From positions 1,237,501 through 1,301,500 of the forward strand of contig JAOTON010000773.1 in NCBI GenBank assembly GCA_034440635.1: a stretch of DNA of 64,000 bases. Reading direction: 5' to 3'. A model generated the notes under the pieces. It had not been told where the DNA came from. It ran no database searches and was given only the letters and a program-made list of their open reading frames with translations. A program made the translations under genes and the position numbers. Every line of letters begins with the position of its first letter. Positions within the stretch are counted from its first letter, which is position 1. Below, in pieces: positions 45,402-57,117 of this stretch. This stretch comes from Lepas anatifera (taxonomy: Eukaryota > Arthropoda > Thecostraca > Lepadidae).

Positions 45402-45468
<67 letters not shown>
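45361..45468 (+). repeat. (TC)n microsatellite with GTCTC interruptions
   Basis: An almost pure CT run of about 105 bases with several TG interruptions. It produces long Ser-Leu and Arg-Glu artefactual frames on the two strands. Confidence 0.97.
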
Positions 45469-45469
<1 letters not shown>

Positions 45470-45471
<2 letters not shown>

Positions 45472-45707
45472 CCCTTTCTCTTACCTCTCAATTGTATGTT
45501 TGTTTCACTCTTTTTCCGTTCTTATCTGAAATCATCAAATTTGGGAACACTACATAACCTTTAGCTGCTGAGGTGCTCTTCAACCCCGAATACTACCAGC
45601 ATCGTAGCGCAGTATCTGGTACTACCCTCACCTGTTTAGTTTGTATTTATTTCGTGCTCCGCATTTCACTTTGTTTTGCCTTAACTCGTCCTTGTCACCT
45701 CTCTCCA
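45470..45707. other. Sequence without recognised feature
   Basis: Nothing recognised between the TC tract and the next MITE. Confidence 0.3.
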
Positions 45708-45715
45708 GTGGCGGA

Positions 45716-45861
45716 TCCTGAACAAAATTTGGGGGAAGGCTAGGAGGCTGGAGCCTGCCCTGCCATTGCCTCGGAACAGCCTTCGGCTACGCATTAACTG
45801 TAGACACTCTGAAATTTCGGGGGAGGGGGTTGAGCCCCTAGTCCCCTTGTATCCGCCACTG
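45716..45861. mobile_element. hAT-like MITE (group A)
   Basis: A 146-bp element from CAGTGGCGGATCCTGAAC to GTATCCGCCACTG, flanked by CCTCTCTC (45708-45715) and CCTCTCCC (45862-45869), one mismatch. The interior follows the group A plan. Confidence 0.83.
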
Positions 45862-45869
45862 CCTCTCCC

Positions 45870-47013
45870 TATATATACATCATATGCTCCATTCAGACGC
45901 CGAGAGTGATGAAGGAGAAAATCCTCACTCTGCTGTCATCAGCACAAGCTTTCATCAGCTGCTTCTGTGTCATCGCCTCCATCTTCGCTCCACCACCCTC
46001 AGTTTCCTCTCCTACTTATGCTATCGTAGTGTCCAGAAGTGGTGGATCCAGGATAAGACGATGGGGAGGTAAGAAGCATAGGTGCCCTCCCCGATAGCCC
46101 CGAATCTTCTTTGAGAAAGCACACGTTTATCTGCGATTTACGTCGTGTTGCCGCCCGTCTCGAAGGCCTGAAATCGTCTTTTCTGGACGCGCCTCTGGCG
46201 TTCGCCGTCGTCCGCATAGATCACGCGACGAAACAAAGAATGAGGAGCTGGGGAGGCGAGCCGTCCCCCGTCGCTTCCGCCGACTCAGTGTCCGGCGCTT
46301 CCATGATGGATGGTCGGGCCGGAAGCTTTCAGAGCCCGGCTGGGTGCTCTCAACTACGACACTCTGGGTCGAACGCTACCACAGGGTGTTTCTAACCACG
46401 CTGTGTGGAGACCATGGCCAGCAAAGAAGTGCTGAGAAGAATGTTGCATCACGCTTTTCTTCTTCCGTTCGTTTGTTTTTATGGGGGAAATTAAATCGCA
46501 GCATTAAGCAGTTTTTAATGCAAGCTATCGGATGCTGCCCTTTAACCCGTGCCTGTGACGTATGGTGGCCACTTAAGCTTGTAGAAGACATTCAACTGTG
46601 TATCTGCGCTCTTCATCTTGCACGGTGTGAGCTAATGAATCAGCGAGCGCTTTGTGCTCATTGGGTGCTTAATCATCCGTCTGACACCGCTCTGAATGGA
46701 GCGGCTGCCGCCGGCTAGCTGCAGGCATGCCTAAATCTTCCCTCCTCGGGAGGCCGCCGGCATCTTCTCCAGGATCTATTATGCAGCAGACGCTAGACAT
46801 GCCAGTGGTCATGTAGGTGCTGTTCTTGTCCTGCTGCGCGTCAGCTGAAGAGGGTTAGCTGGATGGCATGGCAAGGATGGCTGGTCGAAGCTGGTTGGGC
46901 ATGGCAAGGATGTGGGGCCCACATCCTGGCCCCACCCATTGTGGGTTTTATTCTATGTGCAGGGCGGGAACTGCAGATGTCACGTTTGCTGTAACAATTG
47001 AATTATTGGTTTG
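45870..47013. other. Region without a recognised gene
   Basis: GAAGTGGTGGATCCAGG at 46036-46052 could be a MITE terminus without a partner. A GC-rich stretch at 46140-46330 has open frames but no motif. Confidence 0.25.
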
Positions 47014-47021
47014 CATGTAGA

Positions 47022-47184
47022 CGGTGGCGGATACAAGGTGGTGAGAGGGGCTAGGGAGCTCAAGCCTCCCCCGAAACGCCTGTGGTGTCCTTAGTTAATG
47101 CATAGCCGGAAGCTGTTCCAAGGCATTGGCAGTGGAGGCTCGAGCCCCTAGCCCCCCGAAATGTTGTCCCTGGCCCCGCCACTG
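47022..47184. mobile_element. hAT-like MITE (group A)
   Basis: A 163-bp element from CGGTGGCGGATACAAGG to TGGCCCCGCCACTG, flanked by CATGTAGA and CATCTATA (six of eight). The interior has GGGGCTAGGGAGCTCAAGCC and GGCTCGAGCCCCTAGCCCCC. Confidence 0.78.
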
Positions 47185-47192
47185 CATCTATA

Positions 47193-48716
47193 ATATAATT
47201 CAACTTCGATATGGCTCAGCGAAAATACTGATGACCATCCATCCATATTCTGCGTTAGAAAATAGTTTTCCGAACTGAATTTGCCCAAACGATGTTCATG
47301 GGCAAGCAGCGTGGGCGCCCGTTGCGACCTTTATTTGACCTTATATCTGCCTCTGTAGCTATGGTTAGTGCTGCCACACCGTGTATTTTAGTGTCAATTA
47401 TTGTGCAATGCGGCACGGCGTCTTAATCGCTTATTGCCTGGCAACCGATACAAGTAGGCTTTATGGCTGGGTGGTATGAAACATGATATAACTTCATGCC
47501 GTGTTACGAAGTCGCGCAGAAAGTCTTTTAGTGATGCGCGTTCATTTACGGCAAGGGTATGTGTATTACATGCTACTCTTCAAGTAAGGAGGGACGAATT
47601 GAAACTGCAAATTGCTTAACTGTATTTCATCTTGTGGCGTAAAATATATCCTTTAGTTTCCCTTTATTCACTACTCAGTTGAAAACATCTGATTAAAGTT
47701 AAACGATATTTCTGGGCACCGTCTTTGCTATTTCAGATCAATCTTCCATTGTAGTTTATAGTTGTTAGTTCGGCGATCCAATACCCCCGCGCTGGTCACA
47801 GGCGAGTCAGCACGCTTTGGCACGGAAAAACGCCATTGCGTCTTCCTGTCTAGACTGGGTTATGGCTTAGCTGGAAGTTGGCTCGCTGGAACCACAACTG
47901 CGGTAATGGGAATCCTTGATCTGGCCCGTTAATTGGGCGATTTACCGATGTCTGACATAATTGGTGGGATTAGAAGCACGGACAATCCGTCTTTTGCGGC
48001 TGTTGTTAGCCGTTGTCAATAATTCGGGATCATGTTTTTTTGCAGGTGGTTTTGTGTGGGTGGCTACTTTCCTGGTTTCCTGGTTGTCGGGAATGTGAAG
48101 CAGTATTAAGTATATAACTAAACATTGTAAATACAAGGCTCCGTCTTCCTGGTCACAATCAATAATCCGACGCCCATACGTGGCTTGAGGCCAGTGTATA
48201 TCCAACGGATTCCCCTTTACGATGAAATAGTGTGGACATCGTTTACTCTAGGTAATACAAAGTGAATCCAGTTCCGAAACAAGCGTTCCTGACAGGTGTT
48301 TAGCATCGCTGTCACGACACACGCCGAATTCGTCTGCAGGTCTGTAAATTAATAAGCTTTTACACACAAGTGTGTAACAAAAATCAAGATTTCGCTCTCT
48401 GCCAAAACAATTACAACAAATCAGTGATGGTTACACACGTAGATATGTAGATGGTCCACTGTTTTTTTTTTTGGCCCAGGTGTTTTCATTTGGGCAGTTG
48501 CGAGGAGTGAACTGAGCTCACCTTGACGACTTAAAACACTGCCACAGCGTAATGTTTGTGCTGTACTCGCTCTAAAAATGGGCAAAATCAGGTATTGGCT
48601 TCTAAGTTTCGCCCAGCTTTCATACCCCGGCAGGCCGCAAAAGTCGAGCTTCTCGCGACGAAGGTACGTATAAGAAGGGTATGTTGCGTTTGAGTGTTTT
48701 TTTTATTTCGTTATAA
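47193..48716. other. Region without a recognised gene
   Basis: No gene or repeat family recognised; a T run lies at 48462-48471. Confidence 0.3.
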
Positions 48717-48929
48717 GTGCCCCCATTTGCCCTCCTCGATTCACCCCCGGCGCCTCCTGAAATGGTCACGGCGCGGCTCTGAAAGTTCGATGGCGTCCCC
48801 CCTGAAATGTTGCATCCCGCCCCAGGAAGCGAGTATCGGCACTCCTGCGATATGATTTGGAACCCACCTGATAGGTTTTTCCGCCCAAAAGTGGTACGCC
48901 CTCGTTCAGAAATCCTGCATCTGCCTATG
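48717..48929 (-). mobile_element. Partial group D MITE
   Basis: Ends CTGCATCTGCCTATG and, in reverse, follows the 17770-18017 element (AACCTATCAGGTGGG, CATTTCAGGGGGG and GCCGTGACCATTTCAGG). The far terminus is missing and no target duplication was found. Confidence 0.7.
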
Positions 48930-49760
48930 GTATCAGATGTACGCATCTGAGCGGTATATTTCATTAGATAAGCCATTTGAAAAATGTCCCTCAGCAACGC
49001 CGGTATGTCGTAGGAACGGATGGAAGGGGGCATGGTCCCCAATGTCCAAAGGCTTAAACATCATCCTTTTTGTGGGTCCCAAAATACCCTGTGGCAGCTG
49101 TAATATTCCGGGAGTTTAAACGCATGTGTAGGTACGCATGTCGCTTGCATGACTTATATTTCTTAAGTCAGATTTCGGCCCGAATACGGGCCCTGAACCG
49201 ATCGTTGAGACGATACTTTCCGCGTGTCGCTGGTTCAGAAATGTTGCGTGACGACAGAAACACATCTATGTTTGAACGTGCGCCCTGAGCCGTCTATTAC
49301 CAAAGGCCACGCGTGCCTGGTCCCCTCCGTGGCCTACTCAGTGGCAAATGTGCGGGCTTCTTGCGTGCGCGTGTTATTCGCCCCCCCGCTCTCCCACGCA
49401 CTGACCCATAGTCAGCACGCGACCCCGGCTGCCGGAATTACATACACCAGCTGAAGCTACCACGGCATCGTTCGCGCGTCGTGTACTGACTGTCTATAAG
49501 TATACCTTTCCTATGGTACGGAGGGGTCCAGAATAGGATATTTTTAAAGTTTTGGGTTTTGGCTTCCGAACTGTGATGATTATGATGATTGATAAGGCAC
49601 TGGTCACCCGAGCGTCTTGTGGAAAAATCATAACCCGAGGGATGGAACGACACGTATTAGAAGTCTGTACATCAGCATAGAATTGGGAGATGACGGCCCA
49701 TCAATGCTAATGTATTTATTATCTCTACAACGCTCCACTTGTTCGCTCCCTGTTGTATCA
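48930..49760. other. Sequence without recognised feature
   Basis: Nothing recognised apart from CpG-containing patches near 49290-49440. Confidence 0.3.
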
Positions 49761-49761
49761 G

Positions 49762-50222
49762 CACGTCACACCGCCCAGGCTGACGTCACCACAGAACCTC
49801 ACATCACACCACGACGTCACCACATCTCACGTCATCACATAGCCCAACTCACATCACCAGATCACTTTGCCTCACGCCACCTCACGCATAACCTCAGCTA
49901 ACGTCACTAGACGTCACCTCACGTCAATATACGTCACCCACATCATATCACGTCTTTAAGTCACCCACATCACTAGACGTCACTCACATCACCTCACGTC
50001 ACTAGACATCACTCACATCACCTCACGTCACTAGACGTCACCCACATCACATCACATCAACAGACGTCACCACATTACCTCACGTCACTAGACGTCATCC
50101 ACATCACCTCACGTCACGAGACGTCATCCGCATCACCTCACGTCACGAGACGTCACCCACATTACCTCACGTCACTAGACGTCATCCACATCACCTCACG
50201 TCACCACGTCGCCTGACCTCAC
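49762..50222 (+). repeat. CGTCA-rich minisatellite (about 29-bp unit)
   Basis: Repeated blocks of the kind CTCACGTCACTAGACGTCA followed by CCCACATCAC, roughly 29 bp per unit, in about fifteen variably degenerate copies. Every unit contributes one or two CGTCA pentamers, the half-site of the CRE; a full TGACGTCA is present near 49780. No coding frame is supported. Confidence 0.9.
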
Positions 50223-51940
50223 GTGAGCACGTCACAGACGTGCCGCACCAGACACGTGACACGGCCGACGAGCACGTTCAGACGGCACCGCCGCCGGCTG
50301 TTTCCGGCCGGCTATGAAGTAGACCGCTCGCCGTGGTGTCGGACGTGCCCGCAAACATCGGAATGCGCACTGGCTCAAGTTGGAGTCTCCGCAAATTTGT
50401 TTCAGAATGTGTGAAAATTTATTGTTGAAGGTAATGACAACTCACCTACTGTGTGTGACCTTTCTGGTATTTTACTTGATTTCTTTTAAAGCTGAATAAA
50501 ACGTGTTTTTGTTATTGGAGATTGGGCCATTCTAGCCCTTTTATAACGGCAATCGTTCGATTAAGGATCTTGGAACTGTGCTGAGAGCGGCAATTGCAAC
50601 GTCTTCTGGACGGGTTTTGTAATCAATTTTCATAACTTGTTTTTGAAAATCGAAACAATTGTCTGGTGAGGAACAGAAGGCCAAAGCAGTGAAAAGTTTG
50701 TTTCCTTCTTACCTTACCGGCTGGAGACCAAAAGTTCTGGGGAGGTGGACTGCTCCGACACATGGCTCCTGCGTCTTGGAGTTTAATGTTCCTGTCATAT
50801 ACCTGTTCATATTTATTTATGAATGTTAGTGATATGTCTTTCTCCAAAGTTGTTTCTCAAGTTTTTTTTCTTTGCAAAACAATCACAGCTAGAGTTAGGC
50901 AGATGATATTGAGTAAAGTGTACGTGTTCAGTACGCTTTACGAAATAAGGCACTGACTCTCTGAAAAGTTGGGTAAAACTTCGCAAATTACGAATGCACA
51001 CATGTGAAAACTTCTCTCCCAACAGTCTCTTCTAACTGCTGAACTCTGGAGGACAGAGAAGAGGAGCGGCGTCATCTCTGGGGGCGTGGCAGCGCCGTGC
51101 TCTAGCGTCCAATAAATAAGCCGGCGGATCGTCGAGCGCGATCTTGGGAAGAGTTAGGGGAATTGTTGGCAGACGGTGGCTGAGGGGTCGTCCGTCGTGA
51201 CCTAGAATTCTTCGAACCGAGCCGAGACTCGTGGACGCTTTTGACATGATAGGCAGAACACTCGACTACGGAGAACAATAGTCAGAAATAGCCAACCTCT
51301 TCACGACATCTTTGATGTCTTCATTAAATGTCAGCGCTGCGTCTGCCTCGTGTATGGGCTTGTTCTTCGAACTTATCCATATCTGGCCTCACATCTGGTA
51401 GCCGGTTATGGACCAGGCACTAGAATCAAGAGGGGAATCTCATGTTGTATGTTTCTCGGTCTCATATCAATCTTCCTCATATGGATGTTATCTAGATCCC
51501 GTGACGCCTATTATCCAAGTAGAGCGTGTGGAACCTCGAATACCGGATGGCCATGGAGTGAGGGCGGAGGTCATCATGGCGCCTTGCAACAAAGGCCACC
51601 GAGCCGGAAAAGCAGCCACGACAGCGGGCTGCCATTGTGTGTGGCCGGACATGAGCCTCCATCGATCCCCCATCTCCATCCCCATCTCCATCCACATCTT
51701 CATCCGCCTAATCCCGCTACTGTTCACTGTCCGTGACGCTGTGGCGACCGGATACGCCACTTGGAAGGTGTATGCAAGAGCTCCTGAGAAGATGGCGCCA
51801 TCAAATCTTCATTATATCCCCTGGACGGGAATCTTGGAAGTGGTTGTGCAACGCTTTCACATCATTTTTAGTATATTTGGATTGTTCTCGTCACGAGTGT
51901 TAGTTTTACGCAACGATTGGAACTGGAGAACCGAATTCAG
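50223..51940. other. Region without a recognised gene
   Basis: A plus-strand frame from 51408 runs 227 codons and into the SINE. It includes a CATCTCCATCC-rich low-complexity stretch near 51660-51710 and has no recognisable domain, so I treat it as fortuitous. Confidence 0.25.
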
Positions 51941-52160
51941 CCGCCCCGGTAGCTCAGTTGGTAGAGCGTTGGGCTCCGGCCCGCTGCTCAGAAGCATGCA
52001 GTGGCAGTGCATGCCCAGGCTTGGGATCGGTTCCCCTGAGACGCTCCGGCGCTCAAAAGTTTGCCCGACGTACAGGTCGGCTGGCAACTGACTGATGAGA
52101 GGGTGACCTGAGCGGGGCGGCCGTCCCTGTGCTTTGTGGGACGTTAAACTTTGGCTTCTA
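51941..52160 (+). repeat. tRNA-derived SINE (family S2)
   Basis: The head GCCCCGGTAGCTCAGTTGG contains a perfect box A (TAGCTCAGTTGG at 51951-51962). A degenerate box B lies near GGGATCGGTTCCCC (about 52021-52034), farther from box A than in a tRNA because of an inserted GCATGCAGTGGCAGTGCATGC hairpin-like stretch. The body ends with TTTGTGGGACGTTAAACTTT. It differs from family S1. No target duplication was identified. Confidence 0.78.
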
Positions 52161-53818
52161 AATCAACCCTTCATTGTGGGAGTTGCTTATTCGGGTGGTG
52201 GGGTCGGGGTCCCCGTGACAAGTCCATTGGTGACTTTAGTGAGACACCGACTCCAACAGCCGAACTGGGAACAACTTGGACAATAATTAAAAAAAAATAC
52301 CACGAGCCCCAACAAATTTCCAAATCAAGGAGGGAGACGTGTCACTAGCCCAGCACAGCTGGCCTGAACAAGATTTGGACAACATCTACGACTTCTAGAA
52401 CAGTAACTTCAAACTTTTATCATAATTTCTACTACCTGAAGACCGTCAGAGAGTAACTGACCGAAACGTTCTGTGAAAACTAGCACTTGGGTGGAAAACA
52501 GTCGGAATGTACTTAAGTTATGAAATAGACTTATCTTGTTAAAACCTTTACGCCAAATAAGTCGGTCACAGTTGATTGTTGTGCAGTTGTTCCGGCTATG
52601 ATGCATTGCTCGAATTCCAGTTCGTTCCAGGAGAATCCAGTCTCGTTAGGCATAAGCTGGCAGGGTTTGCTGAAAAATTATCTTGGCGTTGATTTCCTTC
52701 CCAGTATTTTAAGAATAAATTGTGAAACCTGCTCTGGTATTTACTGAACATAGTCGACACAGTTTGACTATGTCAACATAGTCCGACATAGTTGACACAA
52801 GTGCATCGGGCGATATAGGTGGATTTAGGAAATTGCCAACTGTTGGGCGGGTTGACATAGGTGCCCACTTCTGCCTTCGAACAAGTACGCGAAAATCTCT
52901 CGCTCGTTGAAATCGAATAGTTCGACTTTGGTACTCCCAGTTATCACTAAATATTATCGCAAAGCTGTGGGGCGGACTTCCACCATCATACAAACATACA
53001 AACGCATTTCAATCGTTGGAATCAAATAGTTTGACCTTGGCGACCCCAGCTGCCAATCCATAGTACCAAAAACGCCATTAACATGCTGATTAAGAGTTCA
53101 ACACTTAATCGAATCAAAACTCTGGTGAAATACGTGAATTTTCTATTTTCTCCGCTTGTTTCCCATTGAAGCACTAGGTCGCAGTCTCGACTCACCCTCA
53201 CTTTCTCCTTTACCTGACTGGGGCCAACCTTGGTTGTTATCAGCCCTGCCTCCTCCTGCGAGAAACCTCCAACTGTTGTGTTTTGTGCCGGGACGGGTGG
53301 GAGATAAGCAGAAGAAAGGGAGAGGCAGAGACAACAGGAGGGGAGACCCCGCTGGGGTCATTAGTGGCGCAGTGTGGTGTGGTGTGGTGTGGGTATCGGT
53401 TATCTGGGGATCGGGTCGCCCCGGCGCCTGATGTGGTAACCGCTGATCACCGCGTCGCATCTGGCATTCCAAGCGTGGTTCATGGGGCAGAGACTTTCTG
53501 GAGTGTTTTTCGACTTTCGAGGGTGAGTTCAGAGGTGTGTTGCTGGCTGGATTCAAAAGTTGAGGGAAGAACGAGAATTTGCTGTTTTTTTAATGATAGG
53601 CAAGATCCAAATGCGTGGGTGGTTCGGTATTCGCTGGATTTTTAGATATGTATAGGTAGGACATTAGTTTTTTTCGGGGTAGAAAATATAATTAGTATTG
53701 TTAGTCACTTTAAGTTAATTGATGGAAATTTCAGCTCTGTAGTGGATAATCCTCGCCCGAAGTGAAGTTTGTCACGGAGGTCAGTCTGGGACACTATTTT
53801 GACATCCATCCTATTTCG
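52161..53818. other. Region without a recognised gene
   Basis: A perfect short inverted repeat, GACTATGT-CA-ACATAGTC, is at 52766-52783. A diverged duplication of about 45 bases (CGTTGAAATCGAATAG at 52905 and CGTTGGAATCAAATAG at 53014) follows. Nothing coding was recognised. Confidence 0.35.
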
Positions 53819-54145
53819 TCCCACTGGAGTCTGTCCCGTTCCATCCCATTCCATCCCATTCCATCCCATTCCATCCCACTGGAGTCTGTCCACTTCCATC
53901 CCATTCCATTCCATTCATGTATGTCCCGTTCCATTCCATTCCTTTCCATTGAAGTACGATCAGCTCCATTCCATTCCGTTCTATTGAAGCCTGTCCCGTC
54001 CCAGCCTGTTCGGGAAAATGTATCCAGCAAGTAGATCCATGCCGTCCCATTCAAACCCCATGACATTTCGGAAAAATCCTCCCATGTCGTCCCGTATGAG
54101 TCCTGGAAAATGCCGCCCCATACTGTACTATTCCATCCCATTTCA
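53819..54145 (+). repeat. GGAAT/CCATT pentamer satellite
   Basis: CATCCCATTC decamers, equivalent to GGAAT/GGGAT pentamers on the minus strand, run densely over 53819-53998 and fade to 54145. CACTGGAGTCTGTCC anchors at 53822 and 53878, with diverged TGAAGTACGATC and TGAAGCCTGTCCC versions at about 53950 and 53985, divide the array into larger units of about 56-70 bp. Composition resembles the GGAAT satellites of vertebrates, most likely by convergence. Confidence 0.9.
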
Positions 54146-54159
54146 TGACTCCTCCCTGT

Positions 54160-54558
54160 TCCCCTGAAACGTCTATTCTCCACCTTATGTTCCAATTCTC
54201 GGAACATTTTATTAGCAGCATTGCTGAAGTGTAACACGTCTCCCAAACGGGCTTCCGGTTCCGTTGCACTGTCAGATCTGTTCCGTTTTTGTCGCGCCGC
54301 CAGCATGCATCGGCGCATCGTTTGAGGTCGGGTCACCGGAAGGCTGGGGTCGTCGACAGGTGGCGTGGGTCCTCTCTCACGCGTGGAAGCCGCACACTCC
54401 CACCCTTGGTTAACCTGTTGGAAGTTTGAGAACCCGACACTGGAACAGGACCGGCTGGTACGGCAGCGGCAAGGTCGCTGTGGGTGTTCGTACGTAAGCT
54501 CTTTAACCTGCGTTTCCTGATTAAATTGTGGATCCATTTGACCATCGGCGTGTTTCAT
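54160..54558 (-). CDS. Possible minus-strand open frame, unknown protein
   Basis: A minus-strand ATG at 54558 (weak context; a second ATG at 54537) opens a frame through about 130 protein-like codons before running into the GGAAT satellite. The peptide is Cys/Arg-rich near residues 30-45 (PCRCRTSRSCSS), then Pro-rich, then charged and helix-like (DVLHFSNAANKMFRELEH). A donor-like CATAAGGTGGAG lies near 54180. No family recognised. Reading on into the satellite gives only repetitive Trp/Asn/Gly peptides and is certainly not coding. Confidence 0.22.
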
Positions 54559-54735
54559 AAAAAGCGTGTTGCTTACAAATCAGACACGAATAACGGTAAC
54601 AAGTAAAAATTCCTGTCCAGACTTTTTTAATTTCCTTTGTATGCCTCGTCGGCCACTGGTGACTTTTACATCAGAGCATCGTCGTTGCCGTTGCCATCCC
54701 CGTCTCCAGCGACGTCGCAGACGAAAAGCCATGGG
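54559..54735. other. Sequence without recognised feature
   Basis: Nothing recognised; GC-rich CGTCG repeats near 54675-54725. Confidence 0.3.
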
Positions 54736-54743
54736 GGTCGAAC

Positions 54744-54890
54744 CAGAGGCGGATCCAGGAGAGGCCACCCTCCTCGTGGTGTCCTGAAAGCGGTCAAAAT
54801 TCGCGCCATCTTTTTTTACTAAAAGCGCCATGTCATACATGATGTTCGCCGCATTTGCTCCCCGTAACTGTTGGCCTGGATCCGCCCGTG
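54744..54890. mobile_element. hAT-like MITE (group C-like)
   Basis: A 147-bp element from CAGAGGCGGATCCAGG to CTGGATCCGCCCGTG, flanked by GGTCGAAC (54736-54743) and GGTCGAGT (54891-54898), six of eight with GGTCGA identical. Confidence 0.8.
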
Positions 54891-54898
54891 GGTCGAGT

Positions 54899-57109
54899 GA
54901 CGGTTGAAAGCTCCGCCGGGGCTGTAAACGTCCCACTGCCGGAGCGCGGCGGCCGGCCTGGCCGCTCTCTACCCCCTGCAAGCCGGGCGGCGCCGCCGCA
55001 CCCTGGGCGGGTGTCCCGCACGGCCGCATTGTTCTGCGCACGTGACGTGATGGACCATCAGGGGTGTTTCATTATGTCGTTATCGTGCATCGGCGGGTGT
55101 CGCAGCTCAATGCGTTTTCGATGTAGTGGTGTCTAGGTTTGGGAGTCGTCTTACTAATGTGACAGTTGATTGATTTGTTGTAGGTGGATCTTGTGTCTAA
55201 TAGCCTTCTGCAGAGATTGTGCGGATAATTTACGTTTGCTCTGTGTTCTTGCCGATATCGTTTGCTTCTTTTAGCAAGGCGTCAGAACAATGCAGAAGAT
55301 GCGCGGTAGTATGCAATGTTGATAAGTGAGAATTCCGGTCTCGGTGCTCACCTAATGAGGGCGCTATAAACTTCATCTCAGACAAACCATAAGCAGATCC
55401 AGTTCTGGGGGGGGGGGACGTCCTCTCCCCGATCGACCCAAGAGGCGCCACAGTACGCGCCCCAGCGCGCTCTGAAACGTCGCTTCCCACGACATCTAAC
55501 GAAAATGCACGCAAATGCACGCATTTCAGGTGAGTATAGACTTGACGTTTTTTGTTTCTGACACGACATCTGGCTCGACAACTGGACGCGAAAATCATTT
55601 ATTCTCCCGTTGCCCTTGAAGGCTGGCGAACAACAGGTTTCTCCTAGCTTTCTGGCCCGACGGGGCAGCGGAGGAATATACTCATTCATGCTCTCATTTT
55701 CAGTCTCTCTCACCTCATCATCATCAAAATTCAAAACACGTCACTATATGCTGTATGACGGGCATTAAACATGTCTGTGCTGTGGTTACAGCACCCAGTG
55801 TCAAGCCGTTCACTGTGGTGTTCCCAGAAGAGACAAACATTAAAAAAAAAGTGCTCTCACGATGCAGTTTGACGCCCCTCGGATAGGTCACACCGTAGGA
55901 ATCGGTGCCCCCTCTAGGCCGAAATGGCGCCCCCTGATCAAAGAGCCGCTCTCTCCCATCAGAAATCCTTTACCCGCCAATTCGGCCAGCAGATGCGAAT
56001 AAGACTTTCTTTTGAAGAGCTTGGATCGGACACTTTGTCATTTTCAGCTCCAAATCACTGCGACGACTGTCCCGACGCCTGATAAACAACTCCAGCGACG
56101 TGTTCGCTACAGCCGCTGATCTTGCTCGCAAACCTTTCCCGGCGACAGCCCACCTGACTTTGAACACGGCGCCGTCACCTGATTGGCCGAGTTTCTCTGC
56201 CGTTCGCTTTATCGCTGGTAATAGCACGCTGGCGCCAGTTCTGATCGACCGGCCAGCGCTGGGGACGACAGGTGTGAGCCTGCGGCGACAGTCGTGATTG
56301 GCCTGCCGACGATGGCTGAAGGGGTGTCGTTCACAACCCGAGGGGCGTGAGACGCGAGAAACGACGCCCGATTGCGCGCGATTTGTTTGAAAGTCGAGAA
56401 AGTTCGCGACAGGCTTGTTAATCGCTCCTCGGTTGTTAGTGGAGTTTGGGTGTGGTGTTTTAGACTTAGTTGGACGGGAGCTGATGGTTGGTTACTTGAC
56501 AGGTGGTGCCGTCGGGCTCGGTCTTTTTCATTAAAACAATTACAAAATGCGAAAATAGGATGATTGGTCGAGCATATTAAACTCTTTCTTAGATTCTCGC
56601 TGTGTTGGGAAGTCGCTCTTTGTGACTTCGATTCTAAAATCGTTTCGGAAATTTGTGGCGTTAAACAGGTCCAGTTCTTATCGAATAGCTTACATTATTA
56701 TTTAAAAATTCACGGGTGGCATATGGTGCCTTCAGTAAATGCAGCTCAGATTGGTGTCTTGTTCAGCTCTTGCATGTCTGGAGTTCGTTGCATCAGGGCT
56801 GAGGCATCTCATTGTTTTTCATGGGGCAATAAAGTGACCTATTAACAGAAAAGCGGGCTCGATTAGGATATAAATCACGAGAATTTTATGTTTCTTAGCC
56901 TGCGGCCTCGTAACCTATTGGCTGTTGCCGCCTGCCCTTGCAACCTGGTGCTAAGTTGGTTGTCACCTGGGGTTCACGAACATGCTGAAATTATGAAAAC
57001 ACACGATTAAATTTCGCGAAATGTGCAAAAGAATGCAAAAATGTGCACGTAATGCACGCACATGTTAAAAAGGAGAGAGAAGAGAATCAGGGGTGTGTTT
57101 CTATGAAGG
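54899..57109. other. Region without a recognised gene; CpG-rich start
   Basis: 54899-55040 is strongly CpG-rich. CATAAGCAGATCCAG at 55388 looks like a MITE terminus without a partner and precedes a G run. 55871-55977 carries group D blocks (CCGAAATGGCGCCCCCTG and AGAAATCC...CCCGCC). The remainder has no feature I can name. Confidence 0.3.
55871..55977 (-). mobile_element. Degenerate group D MITE fragment
   Basis: In reverse it follows the plan of 17770-18017: a worn GGCGGG(TAAA) terminus, then GATTTCTGA and CAGGGGGCGCCATTTCGG. No target duplication was found. Confidence 0.45.
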
Positions 57110-57117
57110 CGTCTGCT

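Noticed and set aside
49762..50222. CRISPR array
   Set aside because: The units are degenerate and contiguous without unique spacers of constant length, and the context is eukaryotic; it is a minisatellite.
51951..52030. Functional tRNA gene
   Set aside because: Box A is good but the rest does not fold as a cloverleaf: an extra palindromic segment separates the boxes and box B is degenerate. It is a SINE head.
51408..52091. 227-codon plus-strand frame
   Set aside because: It contains a low-complexity CATCTCCATCC stretch and ends inside a SINE, so it is unlikely to be a conserved protein.
53794..54150. C-terminal continuation of the 54-kb minus-strand frame through Trp/Asn/Gly repeats
   Set aside because: That part is pure GGAAT satellite translated; only the unique part upstream is kept as a weak candidate.
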